In this document: one piece after another, positions 1 to 7,800 of the stretch | How positions within the stretch are numbered: the first letter of the stretch is position 1 | Layout of the letters: the number at the start of each line of letters is the position of its first letter | Assembly (NCBI GenBank): GCA_041908165.1 | Contig: JAYRFV010000084.1 | Span: 1-14,344 of the forward strand | Reading direction: 5' to 3' | Length of the DNA: 14,344 nt | Source of the DNA: JACQZU01 sp041908165 | GTDB lineage: Bacteria; Acidobacteriota; Holophagae; Holophagales; Holophagaceae | Made by a program: the position numbers and the translations under genes | The notes under the pieces: generated by a model | The model's database searches: none | What the model saw: the letters and a program-made list of their open reading frames with translations, nothing else | What the model was told of the DNA's origin: nothing

Positions 1-119
1 CCGGGGCCAGCAGGTGGCCGGTTCGAGTCACGTTGATTCGGGCACCTCCTATGCCCTCACCCTTCGGGCGGCAATGGCCCTGCGGGCCATTCCGTCCCAT
101 TCGCCAATCCTGGCGAATG
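1..119 (+). repeat. Structured direct repeat, copy 1 (T-arm-linked)
   Basis: This stretch is repeated without visible mismatch 236 bp downstream (237-355). It opens with a tRNA T-arm-like motif (CCGGTTCGAGTC at 19-30). It then carries two perfect hairpins in a row: AATGGCCC/GGGCCATT with a 3-nt loop at 73-91, and CATTCGCCA/TGGCGAATG with a 4-nt loop at 98-119. There is no ribosome binding site and no credible protein. By analogy with the right end of the window, the copy may be a trailer repeat of a tRNA gene lying off the left edge; that is inference. The true left boundary is not visible. Confidence 0.8.
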
Positions 120-189
120 CTGGGCTCACCACCTGGAGCCGCCGCACCACCGGGACTCGAACACGCGAGAAACACCTGCGGCCCGGTAG

Positions 190-237
190 GCCCCCGGTTG
201 AGACAGCGCATGCAGCGCTGTCGAAACCGCCAGGGGC
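190..237. other. Long composite stem-loop inside the repeat spacer
   Basis: The sequence folds on itself in ordered blocks. The outer stem is GCCCC (190-194) with GGGGC (233-237). The middle stem is GGTT (196-199) with AACC (225-228). A symmetric GA/GA internal loop (200-201 and 223-224) could form tandem sheared G-A pairs. The inner stem is GACAGCGC (202-209) with GCGCTGTC (215-222), closing a 5-nt loop. That gives 17 Watson-Crick pairs. It is not followed by a T-run on either strand, so it is not an obvious intrinsic terminator. It could be a structured RNA segment or a DNA cruciform. Confidence 0.5.
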
Positions 238-355
238 CGGGGCCAGCAGGTGGCCGGTTCGAGTCACGTTGATTCGGGCACCTCCTATGCCCTCACCCTT
301 CGGGCGGCAATGGCCCTGCGGGCCATTCCGTCCCATTCGCCAATCCTGGCGAATG
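237..355 (+). repeat. Structured direct repeat, copy 2
   Basis: This is the second copy of the 1-119 repeat, with the same T-arm-like start and the same two hairpins (309-327 and 333-356). The second stem is extended to 10 bp here because base 356 is G. After base 356 the copies share only a few more bases (TGGGC, then a related CACCAC) before diverging, so the array ends here. It lies about 100 bp past the 3' end of kdpE, in DNA with no supported gene. Confidence 0.8.
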
Positions 356-415
356 GTGGGCGCACCACTGCGGTCCGGGGGTCCGGGCTGCGCCCTATGC
401 CCCCGGAGCCCCCGC

Positions 416-431
416 GCCTCCCGCGGGAGGC
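416..431 (-). terminator. Possible terminator hairpin of the kdpDE operon
   Basis: GCCTCCCG followed by CGGGAGGC is a perfect 16-bp palindrome, 23 bp beyond the kdpE stop codon. There is no T-tract after it on the minus strand, so it is a weak candidate for an intrinsic terminator. It may only stabilise the mRNA 3' end. Confidence 0.35.
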
Positions 432-453
432 TTGATGGGTCCGGTCCGGAGGC

Positions 454-1149
454 TCAGTCCTCCAGCTTCAGCCGGTAGCCGACGCCGGGCTCGGTCTGCA
501 GGTAGCGGGGGCGGGAGGGATCCTCCTCGAGCTTGTGGCGGAGCTGGGTCATGTAGACGCGCAGGTACAGGGGTTGGGCTCCGGCGACGCCGCCCCAGAC
601 CTCCTTCAGCAATTGCCGGTGGGTGACCACCTTGCCGGCATGCCGGACCAGGGTCGTGAAGAGCCGGTACTCGAGCGGGGTGAGGTGGACTTCCTGGCCA
701 CCGACCAGCACCTGCCGGCGGGAGAGGTCCACGCGCCAGCGGCCCAGGACGAACAGGGGCGCCTCGACTGCACCGGGATCGGTGCGGAGAAGGGAGACCC
801 GGATCCTGGCCAGCAGCTCGCCGGTACTGAAGGGCTTGGTCAGGTAGTCGTCGGCACCCATGTCGAGGGCGCCGACCTTGTCGGGTTCCTGGCCGCGGGC
901 CGAGATGACGATCACGGGCATCTGGCTCCACTCGCGCAGGTGGGCCACCACCCCCAGGCCATCCATGTCCGGAAGCCCCAGGTCGAGGAGGATCACGTCC
1001 GGCCGGTGCTGCCCCGCCATGGCCAGGCCTTCGGCGCCGGTGCCGGCCTCCAGGTACCTGTATCCGCTGCTCTCCAGGGCGACGCGCAGGAAGTGGCGCA
1101 TCTGCGGCTCGTCCTCCACCAGGAGGATCAAGGGATTCGGGGGAGTCAT
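454..1149 (-). CDS. kdpE: KdpE-like OmpR-family response regulator
   Basis: A 231-residue response regulator of normal OmpR/PhoB-family length. The receiver domain (about 6-120) shows the acidic pocket E12-D13, phosphoacceptor D56, switch S83 and conserved K105 in TKPF. The C-terminal winged helix (about 130-228) ends in the usual RGVGY-like turn, here PGVGYRL. The identification as KdpE rests on the overall sequence style (LLVEDEPQMRHFL, SARGQEPDKVGALDMGADDYLTKPF) and on its KdpD-like partner. The ATG overlaps the stop of the kinase gene by 4 bp (ATGA), which implies translational coupling in one operon. Expected role: once phosphorylated by the kinase, it binds direct-repeat sites and activates K+ uptake. 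The likely target is the divergent kimA-like gene, since no kdpFABC is visible here. Confidence 0.9.
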   Translation of the reverse strand: MTPPNPLILLVEDEPQMRHFLRVALESSGYRYLEAGTGAEGLAMAGQHRPDVILLDLGLPDMDGLGVVAHLREWSQMPVIVISARGQEPDKVGALDMGADDYLTKPFSTGELLARIRVSLLRTDPGAVEAPLFVLGRWRVDLSRRQVLVGGQEVHLTPLEYRLFTTLVRHAGKVVTHRQLLKEVWGGVAGAQPLYLRVYMTQLRHKLEEDPSRPRYLQTEPGVGYRLKLED

Positions 1150-2696
1150 GGCGATTCCGCAGGGAGTTCCGGCGGGGTCCCGAGAGGAAGGACCATCCTG
1201 AACTCCGCCCCGCCGTGCGGCCGGTTGCGGGCACGGATCTGGCCGCCATGGGCCGTGACGATGCCGCGGCAGATGGCAAGCCCCAGGCCAGCGCCCGGCC
1301 GGTGGATTCCGGCGGAACCTCGGGCGAGTCGCTCGAAGATCCGGTCCTCCTCGCCTTCCTCCAGGCCCGGCCCCTGGTCGGAGATGGCGAGGGTGAAGGT
1401 CGCCGCGTCGACCCAGGCCTCGAGATCCACCGGGGTGTCGGCGGGCGCGTACTTCAGGGCGTTGTCGATCAGGTTCGACAGGACCTGTTCCATCAGCACG
1501 GGATCCATGGCCAGCGGGGGAAGGTCGTCCGCAAGCCGGGTGCGGATCCGCCCGAGACCGGCCTTGAACTCGGACCGGTTCAGCACCGCGCCAACCACTT
1601 CCTCCAGGGGCACCCATTCCGTGCGAAGGTCCAGGGCCCCGGCCTGGAGTCGGGTGAGGTCGAGCAGGTTGGACACCAGCCGGTGGAGCCGCTGGGCCTC
1701 GTCCTGGGCCGAGATCAGCAGTTCCCGGCGGAGACCCTCGGAAAGCTCCGGGGTCTCCAGGACCGTGCTGACCGCGCCGGTGATGATCCCCAGCGGAGTC
1801 CGCAGGTCGTGGGAGACGGAGCTGAGCAGCGCGCTGCGCAGCCGTTCCTTTTCCGCGCGGCGCCGGTCCTTGCCGCCCTGTTCGGCGAGCAGCGCGCGCT
1901 CGAGCGCGATGGCGATCTGGTTGGTGAAGGCTTCCAGCAGCTGCCGCTGCGCGGGATCCTCCCAGCGGCCGTCCCCCGGGGGAAGGGCGGCCAGGACGCC
2001 CAGGACGCCCTGGGAACCGATCATTGGAACGAAGGCCGGGCGGCCCGGGGCCTCCGGGGGGTCAGCGCCCCAGCTGGCCTCGGCCCGATCGACGGCCTCC
2101 AGGGCCCGCCGCCGGTCCTGGGCGGAGAACTGCAGGTCCGGTGCACCGGTCGAGGCCGCCAGCCGGCCTGAATCCTCGCACCGCAGCAGCACCGCAGGAC
2201 TCTGGAAATGGCGGGTCACGGCGGCCGGGGCGGTGGCGACCAGGGAGTCCGGGTCGGTGCACTGCGACAAGGCCTGGCCGAGGTCGAACAGGGCCTGGGT
2301 CCGCGTTTCGCGGGCCCGGGCCTGCCAGGCCGCCTCCCGGATGCGCTCCGTGAGGTTGCCGACCACGATGCCCACCAGCAGCATCACCGCGAAGGTCCCG
2401 ACGTGGCGGAGTTCGGACACGGCGAAGGTGAAATAGGGCGAGACGAAGAGGAAATCGAAGGCGGCCACGCTGAGCAGCGAGGTCAGCAACGAGGGACCGC
2501 GGCCCAGCCGGGTCGCCACGATGATGATGCCGAGGATGTAGACCATGACGATGTCCGCCAGTTCGCTCCGGCGGAACAGCAGGTAGGCCACGACCGTCGA
2601 GGTGAGCACGGCGAGCACCCCGAACAGGTAGTCCCTTTTCCTGGGGCGCTGCCGAGGCTGCGGGCCTCCGGGAGCCGGACCGGGCGATTCGGGCAT
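1146..2696 (-). CDS. kdpD: Short KdpD-like sensor histidine kinase (lacks N-terminal KdpD/Usp module)
   Basis: A 516-residue membrane histidine kinase corresponding to the C-terminal half of classical KdpD, which is about 900 residues. Visible parts in order: a proline/arginine-rich start; a DUF4118-type block of four closely packed membrane segments (about 22-115); a GAF-like region (about 130-270); HisKA with phosphoacceptor H296 in SSVSHDLRTPLG; and an ATPase domain with N412 (N box), D440-Q-G-P-G and GAGLGLAI (468-475). The Walker-type KdpD domain and the Usp domain of full KdpD are absent. No start or remnant for them lies upstream, because the divergent promoter region begins immediately. 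The ATG at 2696 sits 6 nt after a TAGGCT box, suggesting a leaderless mRNA. It forms a coupled operon with kdpE. Confidence 0.88.
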   Translation of the reverse strand: MPESPGPAPGGPQPRQRPRKRDYLFGVLAVLTSTVVAYLLFRRSELADIVMVYILGIIIVATRLGRGPSLLTSLLSVAAFDFLFVSPYFTFAVSELRHVGTFAVMLLVGIVVGNLTERIREAAWQARARETRTQALFDLGQALSQCTDPDSLVATAPAAVTRHFQSPAVLLRCEDSGRLAASTGAPDLQFSAQDRRRALEAVDRAEASWGADPPEAPGRPAFVPMIGSQGVLGVLAALPPGDGRWEDPAQRQLLEAFTNQIAIALERALLAEQGGKDRRRAEKERLRSALLSSVSHDLRTPLGIITGAVSTVLETPELSEGLRRELLISAQDEAQRLHRLVSNLLDLTRLQAGALDLRTEWVPLEEVVGAVLNRSEFKAGLGRIRTRLADDLPPLAMDPVLMEQVLSNLIDNALKYAPADTPVDLEAWVDAATFTLAISDQGPGLEEGEEDRIFERLARGSAGIHRPGAGLGLAICRGIVTAHGGQIRARNRPHGGAEFRMVLPLGTPPELPAESP

Positions 2697-2702
2697 GAGC
2701 CC

Positions 2703-2708
2703 AGCCTA
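2703..2708 (-). promoter_or_regulatory. Putative -10 box of kdpD (leaderless arrangement)
   Basis: On the minus strand TAGGCT is followed by exactly 6 nt (GGGCTC) and then the kdpD ATG. This TAnnnT-N6-ATG spacing also occurs before the ATGs at 8152 and 9064. With such spacing transcription would begin at or within 1-2 nt of the start codon. No convincing -35 box is visible, which fits activator-dependent expression from the operator at 2744-2763. Confidence 0.45.
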
Positions 2709-2743
2709 GCCCACCTGCTCCGGTGGATCGTCGCCCGGACCGA

Positions 2744-2763
2744 TTCCTAACGGTTTCTTAACG
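2744..2763. promoter_or_regulatory. Putative KdpE operator, 11-bp-spaced direct repeat
   Basis: TTCCTAACG (2744-2752) and TTCTTAACG (2755-2763) are two near-identical 9-mers whose starts are 11 bp apart, one DNA turn. This is the geometry used by OmpR/PhoB-family regulators, which bind head-to-tail. The site is AT-rich compared with its surroundings and lies between divergent kdpD and kimA, so one dimer could serve both promoters. Assignment to the KdpE encoded next door is inference. Confidence 0.55.
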
Positions 2764-2837
2764 CCGTTGTGGGCCATGCTGGTCCGTCGCCCCGACCTTC
2801 GCAGGAAGGCGTCGCGGGCATCCCCTCCTCCTCCGTG

Positions 2838-2855
2838 CCGGCTCCGGCGAGCCGG
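2838..2855 (+). other. Hairpin in the kimA 5' leader
   Basis: CCGGCT (2838-2843) pairs with AGCCGG (2850-2855) around a 6-nt loop, 25 bp before the preferred kimA start. The leader between operator and start has no recognisable c-di-AMP riboswitch core. The hairpin may be incidental in such GC-rich DNA. Confidence 0.25.
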
Positions 2856-2880
2856 GACGGCTGCCCATGGAACCTCCGCC

Positions 2881-4800
2881 GTGCCCTCCATTCGCACCCT
2901 GCTGCTCGGCCGCCGTCTCGCCAGCCACGAGATCCACGAAACCAAGATCAGCAACCCGGTCGGGCTGGCGGTGTTCAGCTCCGATGCCCTCTCGTCGGTG
3001 GCCTACGGCACCCAGGCGATCATGGACGCCATCGGCCAGGCCGCCCCCCTGGCGGGATTGACCGGCGCCCTGGTGCTGGGGGCCATGGCCTGGTCCTGGT
3101 GGGCCGCGCTCGGGATCGTCGCCCTCCTCCTGATCCTCAACATCAGCTACCGCCAGACCATCCACGCCTACCCGGACGGGGGTGGCGCCTACCTCGTCGC
3201 CAAGGACAACCTCGGCGAACTGGCGGCCCAGACCGCCGGCGCCAGCCTCCTGCTGGACTACATCCTGACGGTGGCGGTCTCGATCAGCGCCGGGGTCTCC
3301 GCGCTGGTGTCGGTCTATCCGGTCCTCGACCCGCACCGGGTCGCCCTCGCGGTGGCCCTGATCGCCTTCGTCGCCACCATGAACCTCCGCGGGGTGAAGG
3401 AAAGCGGACTCGTCTTCTCGGTTCCGACCTACGGTTTCGTGCTGTGCGTCCTCAGCGTCCTCGCCATCGCCGTGTTCCGGGCCCTGACCGGGGATGATGC
3501 CGAGCTGGTGGCCCAGGTCCAGCGCCAGGTGCCGACCCTCCGGACGACCGGGGTGATCGCCGGCCTCTGGCTGTTCATGAAGGCCTACGCAGCCGGCTGC
3601 ACGGCCTTGACCGGTGTCGAGGCGATCAGCAACGGGGTGACCGTGTTCAAGGATCCTGTGTCCAGGAATGCCGCCAGGACCATGTCCTGGATGGTGCTCC
3701 TGCTGGCCACGATGTTCCTGGGCATCACCTTCTTCGCGATCCGGTTCGGATTGACCCACCACTCCGAGGCGAGCGAAACCCTGCTCTCGGCCCTCAACCG
3801 CAAGGTCCTCTGGGGCGCCCAGCACGGCCTGGGACGCTGGCTCTACCTCGCAACCCAGTTCACCACCACGGGCATCCTGGCCCTGGCCGCCAACACCGCC
3901 TACGCGGACTTCCCGAGGCTGGCGGCGATCCAGGCGGGCGACGGATACCTGCCCCGGCAGTTCACCAGCAGGGGCGACCGCCTGGTGTTCTCGAACGGCA
4001 TCCTGATCCTCAGCGTGGTCGCCGCGGCGCTGGTGGTCGCCTTCCACGCCCGGGAGGAGCACCTGCTCGACCTCTATGCGCTCGGCGTGTTCCTCGGGTT
4101 CACCATCAGCCAGACCGGGATGGTCCTCCACTGGCGGAAGGAGGGCGGCAAGCGCTGGCTGTTGAAGGCGCTGGTGAACGGCACCGGCGCCGCGACCACG
4201 TTCGTGGTGATGATCGTGGTCATGGCCACGAAGTTCTTCCACGGCGTGTGGGTGGTCGTCCTCCTCGTGCCCTTCCTCGTGTGGGTCTTCCTCAGGATCC
4301 ACCGCTACTACATCCGGGTCCACGCGGTGCTGGCCTCGAGCCGCGCCGAGGAGTTCTACGCACGGAAGCAGCGGGTGGTGGTGCTGGTCGCGGGCATCCA
4401 TCGGGGCGTCATCGAGGCCCTCCATTACGCCAAGGCCATCGCCGGGCCGGGCCAGGTGGAGGCCTGGACCATCGACTTCCCGGACCACAACCGGCGCGAA
4501 AGCAGGTCGCTGGACAAGCTCCAGAAGGACTGGTTCCTCTACAGCAACGGCGTCCCCCTGGTGGCCATCGAGAGCCCCTACCGGAAGATCGTGGAGCCGG
4601 TGGTGGAGAAGCTGGAAGGGATCCTGCAATCCGAGCCCGAACTGACCATCACCGTGATCCTCCCCGAATTCGTTGAGGCCCGCTGGTGGGAGACCATGCT
4701 GCACAACCAGACCGCGCTCCGCCTGAAGGCCGTGCTGCGCAGCATGCCCAAGGTGGTGGTGATCTCCATTCCCTACCACCTGGAACCGCGCACGTCCTGA
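2881..4800 (+). CDS. kimA: KimA-type APC-superfamily potassium importer
   Basis: A 639-residue permease of the KimA (formerly YdaO) type, which imports K+ by proton symport at the inner membrane. The hallmark N-terminal segment FSSDALSSVAYG (32-43) is present; D35 and Y42 match, from memory, the K+-coordinating D36 and Y43 of Bacillus KimA. Also seen are AYPDGGGAYLVAK (about 96-108), GCTALTGVEAISNGV in the middle, about 12 membrane segments, and a soluble C-terminal domain from about residue 475 (LVAGIHRGVIEALHYAKAI), as in KimA. I chose the GTG at 2881. Longer in-frame starts (TTG 2767, ATG 2776) add an unconserved arginine/proline-rich stretch and would leave no room for a promoter after the operator at 2744-2763. 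It is divergent from kdpDE and its 3' end nearly touches the convergent kinase gene. Confidence 0.85.
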   Translation: MPSIRTLLLGRRLASHEIHETKISNPVGLAVFSSDALSSVAYGTQAIMDAIGQAAPLAGLTGALVLGAMAWSWWAALGIVALLLILNISYRQTIHAYPDGGGAYLVAKDNLGELAAQTAGASLLLDYILTVAVSISAGVSALVSVYPVLDPHRVALAVALIAFVATMNLRGVKESGLVFSVPTYGFVLCVLSVLAIAVFRALTGDDAELVAQVQRQVPTLRTTGVIAGLWLFMKAYAAGCTALTGVEAISNGVTVFKDPVSRNAARTMSWMVLLLATMFLGITFFAIRFGLTHHSEASETLLSALNRKVLWGAQHGLGRWLYLATQFTTTGILALAANTAYADFPRLAAIQAGDGYLPRQFTSRGDRLVFSNGILILSVVAAALVVAFHAREEHLLDLYALGVFLGFTISQTGMVLHWRKEGGKRWLLKALVNGTGAATTFVVMIVVMATKFFHGVWVVVLLVPFLVWVFLRIHRYYIRVHAVLASSRAEEFYARKQRVVVLVAGIHRGVIEALHYAKAIAGPGQVEAWTIDFPDHNRRESRSLDKLQKDWFLYSNGVPLVAIESPYRKIVEPVVEKLEGILQSEPELTITVILPEFVEARWWETMLHNQTALRLKAVLRSMPKVVVISIPYHLEPRTS

Positions 4801-4807
4801 GCAAGCG

Positions 4808-7800
4808 TCAGTCGTGGGCCGGCCGCCGACCGCTGAGGGCGGCGGAGACCTCTTCCATGGTGAAGGGCTTGGAGAGCAGGGTGGTGTGCGGATGGGCCTT
4901 GACCAGATCCAGGGCGGTCTGGTCGGTGCGCCCGGTGGCCAGCAGGACCGGCAGGTCGGGGCGCAGGGCACGCAGCCGCGGCAGGGTCCCGGCCCCACCC
5001 AGGCCGGGCATGTTCATGTCCAGGATCACCCGGTCGAGGCGGACGCCGCCCTCCAGCAGGTCCAGCGCCTCCTCGCCGCTCGAGGCGGCGTGGACTTCAT
5101 GGCCGAGGACCTCCAGCAGCATCCCCACCGAGGTCTGGATCAGGTCGTCGTCGTCGACCACCAGGATCGCCAGGTGCGAACCCTCCGGCTCCGGCGGCTC
5201 CGGCGCCGCCCCAGGCGTCATCGGGGTGCGGGCGGTGCCGGCCGGGAGGCGCAGGCGGACGCGGGTGCCGCGTCCCGGCTCGCTGTCGATGGCCAGCTCC
5301 CCGCGGTGGGCCTTCATGGTGCTGTACACCAGGGACAGGCCGAGGCCGGTGCCCTTGCCCTGCGCCTTGGTGGTGAAGAAGGGGTCCACCGCCCGCGCCA
5401 GGACCTCCCGGGACATCCCGGTGCCGGTGTCTTCGACACAGACCTCCACCCGGTCGGGGTCGAGCCTTCGGGTCCGGAAGGTGAGGGTTCCGGATTCGGG
5501 CATGGCGTCCAGGGCGTTGATGGCGAGGTTCATCAGGGCGTGGGTCAGGCTGCCGGCGTCGCCGAGGACCGGGGGCAGGGCCGGTTCCAGCTCCAGGCGG
5601 AGGCCGATCCGGGCCAGGGTGGTCCGTTCCAGCAGCCGGACCTCCTCCTCGATGAGCTCGTTCAGGTCCAGTTCCCGCTCCTCGGCGGCGGTCCGGTGGG
5701 TGAAGCCCAGCAGCCGGCGGACCATGCTCCCGCCCCGTTCTGTGGCCTTGATGATGGTCTCGAAGGCGGCGCGCGTGGAGGTTCCTGGAGGGTGGCCTTC
5801 GACCTGGGCGGTGGCGAGGCCGAGGATCGCGCCCAGCACGTTGTTCATGTCGTGGGCGATGCCGCCGGCCAGTCCGCCCAGGCTCTCCAGCTTGTGGGCC
5901 TGGTGCAGTTGCGCCTCCAGGGCCCGGCGATCCTCCTCGGCCCGGCGGCGCTCGCCGATGTCCACCAGGGCGCCGAAGACCTGGTGGCGTCCGTCGGCGC
6001 CGGCCTCGCAGCGGGCGAAGGACTGGAACCAGGCCACGCTGCCGTCCTTCCGGCGGAGGCGCAGCTCGCAGGATCCGGACTCCCCGGGGGCGAGGCCCGT
6101 GACGTTCCTGGAGAAGGCGGGCCGGTCCTCCTCCGCGACGAGGGCCCCCCAGCAGCCTCCGGCGAGAATCTCCTCGAGGGTCCTTCCGAGCAGCCGCTCG
6201 GTGGCGCCGATCATCCACTCGATGGCGTAGTCGCCTCCGGCTCGCGGCGCACATGAGTAGGCGATGTCCATCATCGAGGAGGAGATGTGCCGGAACCGGG
6301 CCTCGCTCTGCCGGAGGGCATCCTCGTTCCGCTTGCGTTCGGTGATGTCGGTGAAGGTCACCACCGCCCCGACGACCCGGCCGTCCTTCCACTGCGGGTA
6401 GGAACGATACTCGGCCGGGAAGGGGGATCCGTCCGCCCGCCAGAACAGTTCGCCCTCTTCGTGGGTGCCCTCTCCGGCGAGGAAGGCCAGTGAGATCCGG
6501 CACTGGTCCTCGGGTCGGTGGGTGCCGTCCTGGAAGGAGTGGTGGATCAGGTCGTGCATGTTGCGGCCGAGCAGCTGCTCCGGGCGCTCGTAACCGAGGA
6601 GCCGCAGGCAGGCCGGGTTGCAGAAGGTGCAGTGGCCCTGGTTGTCGATGCCGTAGATGCCCTCCCCGGTGGAGTCCAGCAGCATCTGGAGCCTGGCCTC
6701 GCTGGTCCGGAGCGCCTCCTCGGCCTGCTTGCGGGCGGTGATGTCGCGGTGGAACGAGAGGATCACCGGCTGTTCACCCGAGAAGACCCGGCGGGCGGTC
6801 GCCTCCACCTGGAAGGTGTGGCCGTCCCGGTGGACCTGCTCGAGTTCGATCCGCAGGGTCTCGCCGCGCAGCAGGCGCGCCATCCGCTCCGGGATGAGCG
6901 CTGCGTCCGCCGGGCTGTCCAGATCCGAGAGATGCATGCCGCGCAGGTCCTCGCGGCTGAGGCCGCGCATCCGGGCCAAGGACTCGTTGGCGTCGAGGAT
7001 CCGGCCCTCGGGGGAGAAGATGAGCATCCCGTCGATGCCCTGCTCGAACACCGTCCGGAAGCGCTCCTCGCTCTCCAGCAACGCCGATTCCGCCGCCTTG
7101 CGGCCAGTGATGTCGCGGGCGTACCCGAGATACCGGTCTTCCGCCAGACGGACGGCGTCCAGCAGCCACCAGTGCACGGCGCCGTTGCGGGTCCGGATCT
7201 GGACCTCGCCGGTCGAGGCGCCGGTGTCCTTGAGCCGGGCGAAGTGCGCCAGGCCGTCCGCCAGGGAGCCCGGGTGCAGCAGGTCCGGGACGTGCATGGT
7301 GAGCAGTTCCGGGCGGGTGTATCCGGTCATCGCGCAGGCGGCGGGGTTGGCATCCAGGTAGGCGCCGCCGCCGTCGACGATGAAGACCCCGTCCGGGGCG
7401 TGGTCGACGTAGCTGCGGTGGCGCGCTTCGCTCTGCTGCAGTTCCCGTTCTGTCCGGAAGTGCCGCTCCAGTTCCACGAAGGCCTGGCCCACCAGCAGGA
7501 AGGCGACCGGGTAGGCGGTCAGGACCACCGGGCCGACGCTGCGCAGGGCCTCGGCGCCCAGGCCCCCGGGCAGGACCATCATCAGGGCCAGCATGACCAG
7601 GTGGATGAGCAGGCCCAGGCCGAGCATGGGCAGGGGGCGGGTGATGGCCGGAAGGCGCCGGCCCAGGACCTGGGCCGCGACCCCGAGCGAGGCGCTCTCG
7701 AGGATCACCAGCACGCCCATCAGGGCGCCGGGTCCCCCGATCTGGAGCCGGTAGGCCGCCGCGATGGAGGCGGCGACCCCGGCGGCCAGGGGGCCGCCGA

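Noticed and set aside
14..478. 154-codon frame over the left repeat array
   Set aside because: It consists of translated repeat units with hairpins and T-arm pieces, has no ribosome binding site, and overlaps the kdpE end.
535..2436. Very long open frame on the plus strand opposite kdpE/kdpD
   Set aside because: It is a high-GC shadow of the two real minus-strand genes, with no domain-like sequence and no start signal.
2764..2880. c-di-AMP (ydaO) riboswitch in the kimA leader
   Set aside because: The leader is short and lacks any recognisable conserved core of that riboswitch. Only a simple hairpin is seen.
2758..4998. 746-codon open frame on the minus strand opposite kimA
   Set aside because: It is rich in His/Asp/Glu/Gly from antisense of hydrophobic codons. 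The plus-strand KimA motifs are unmistakable.
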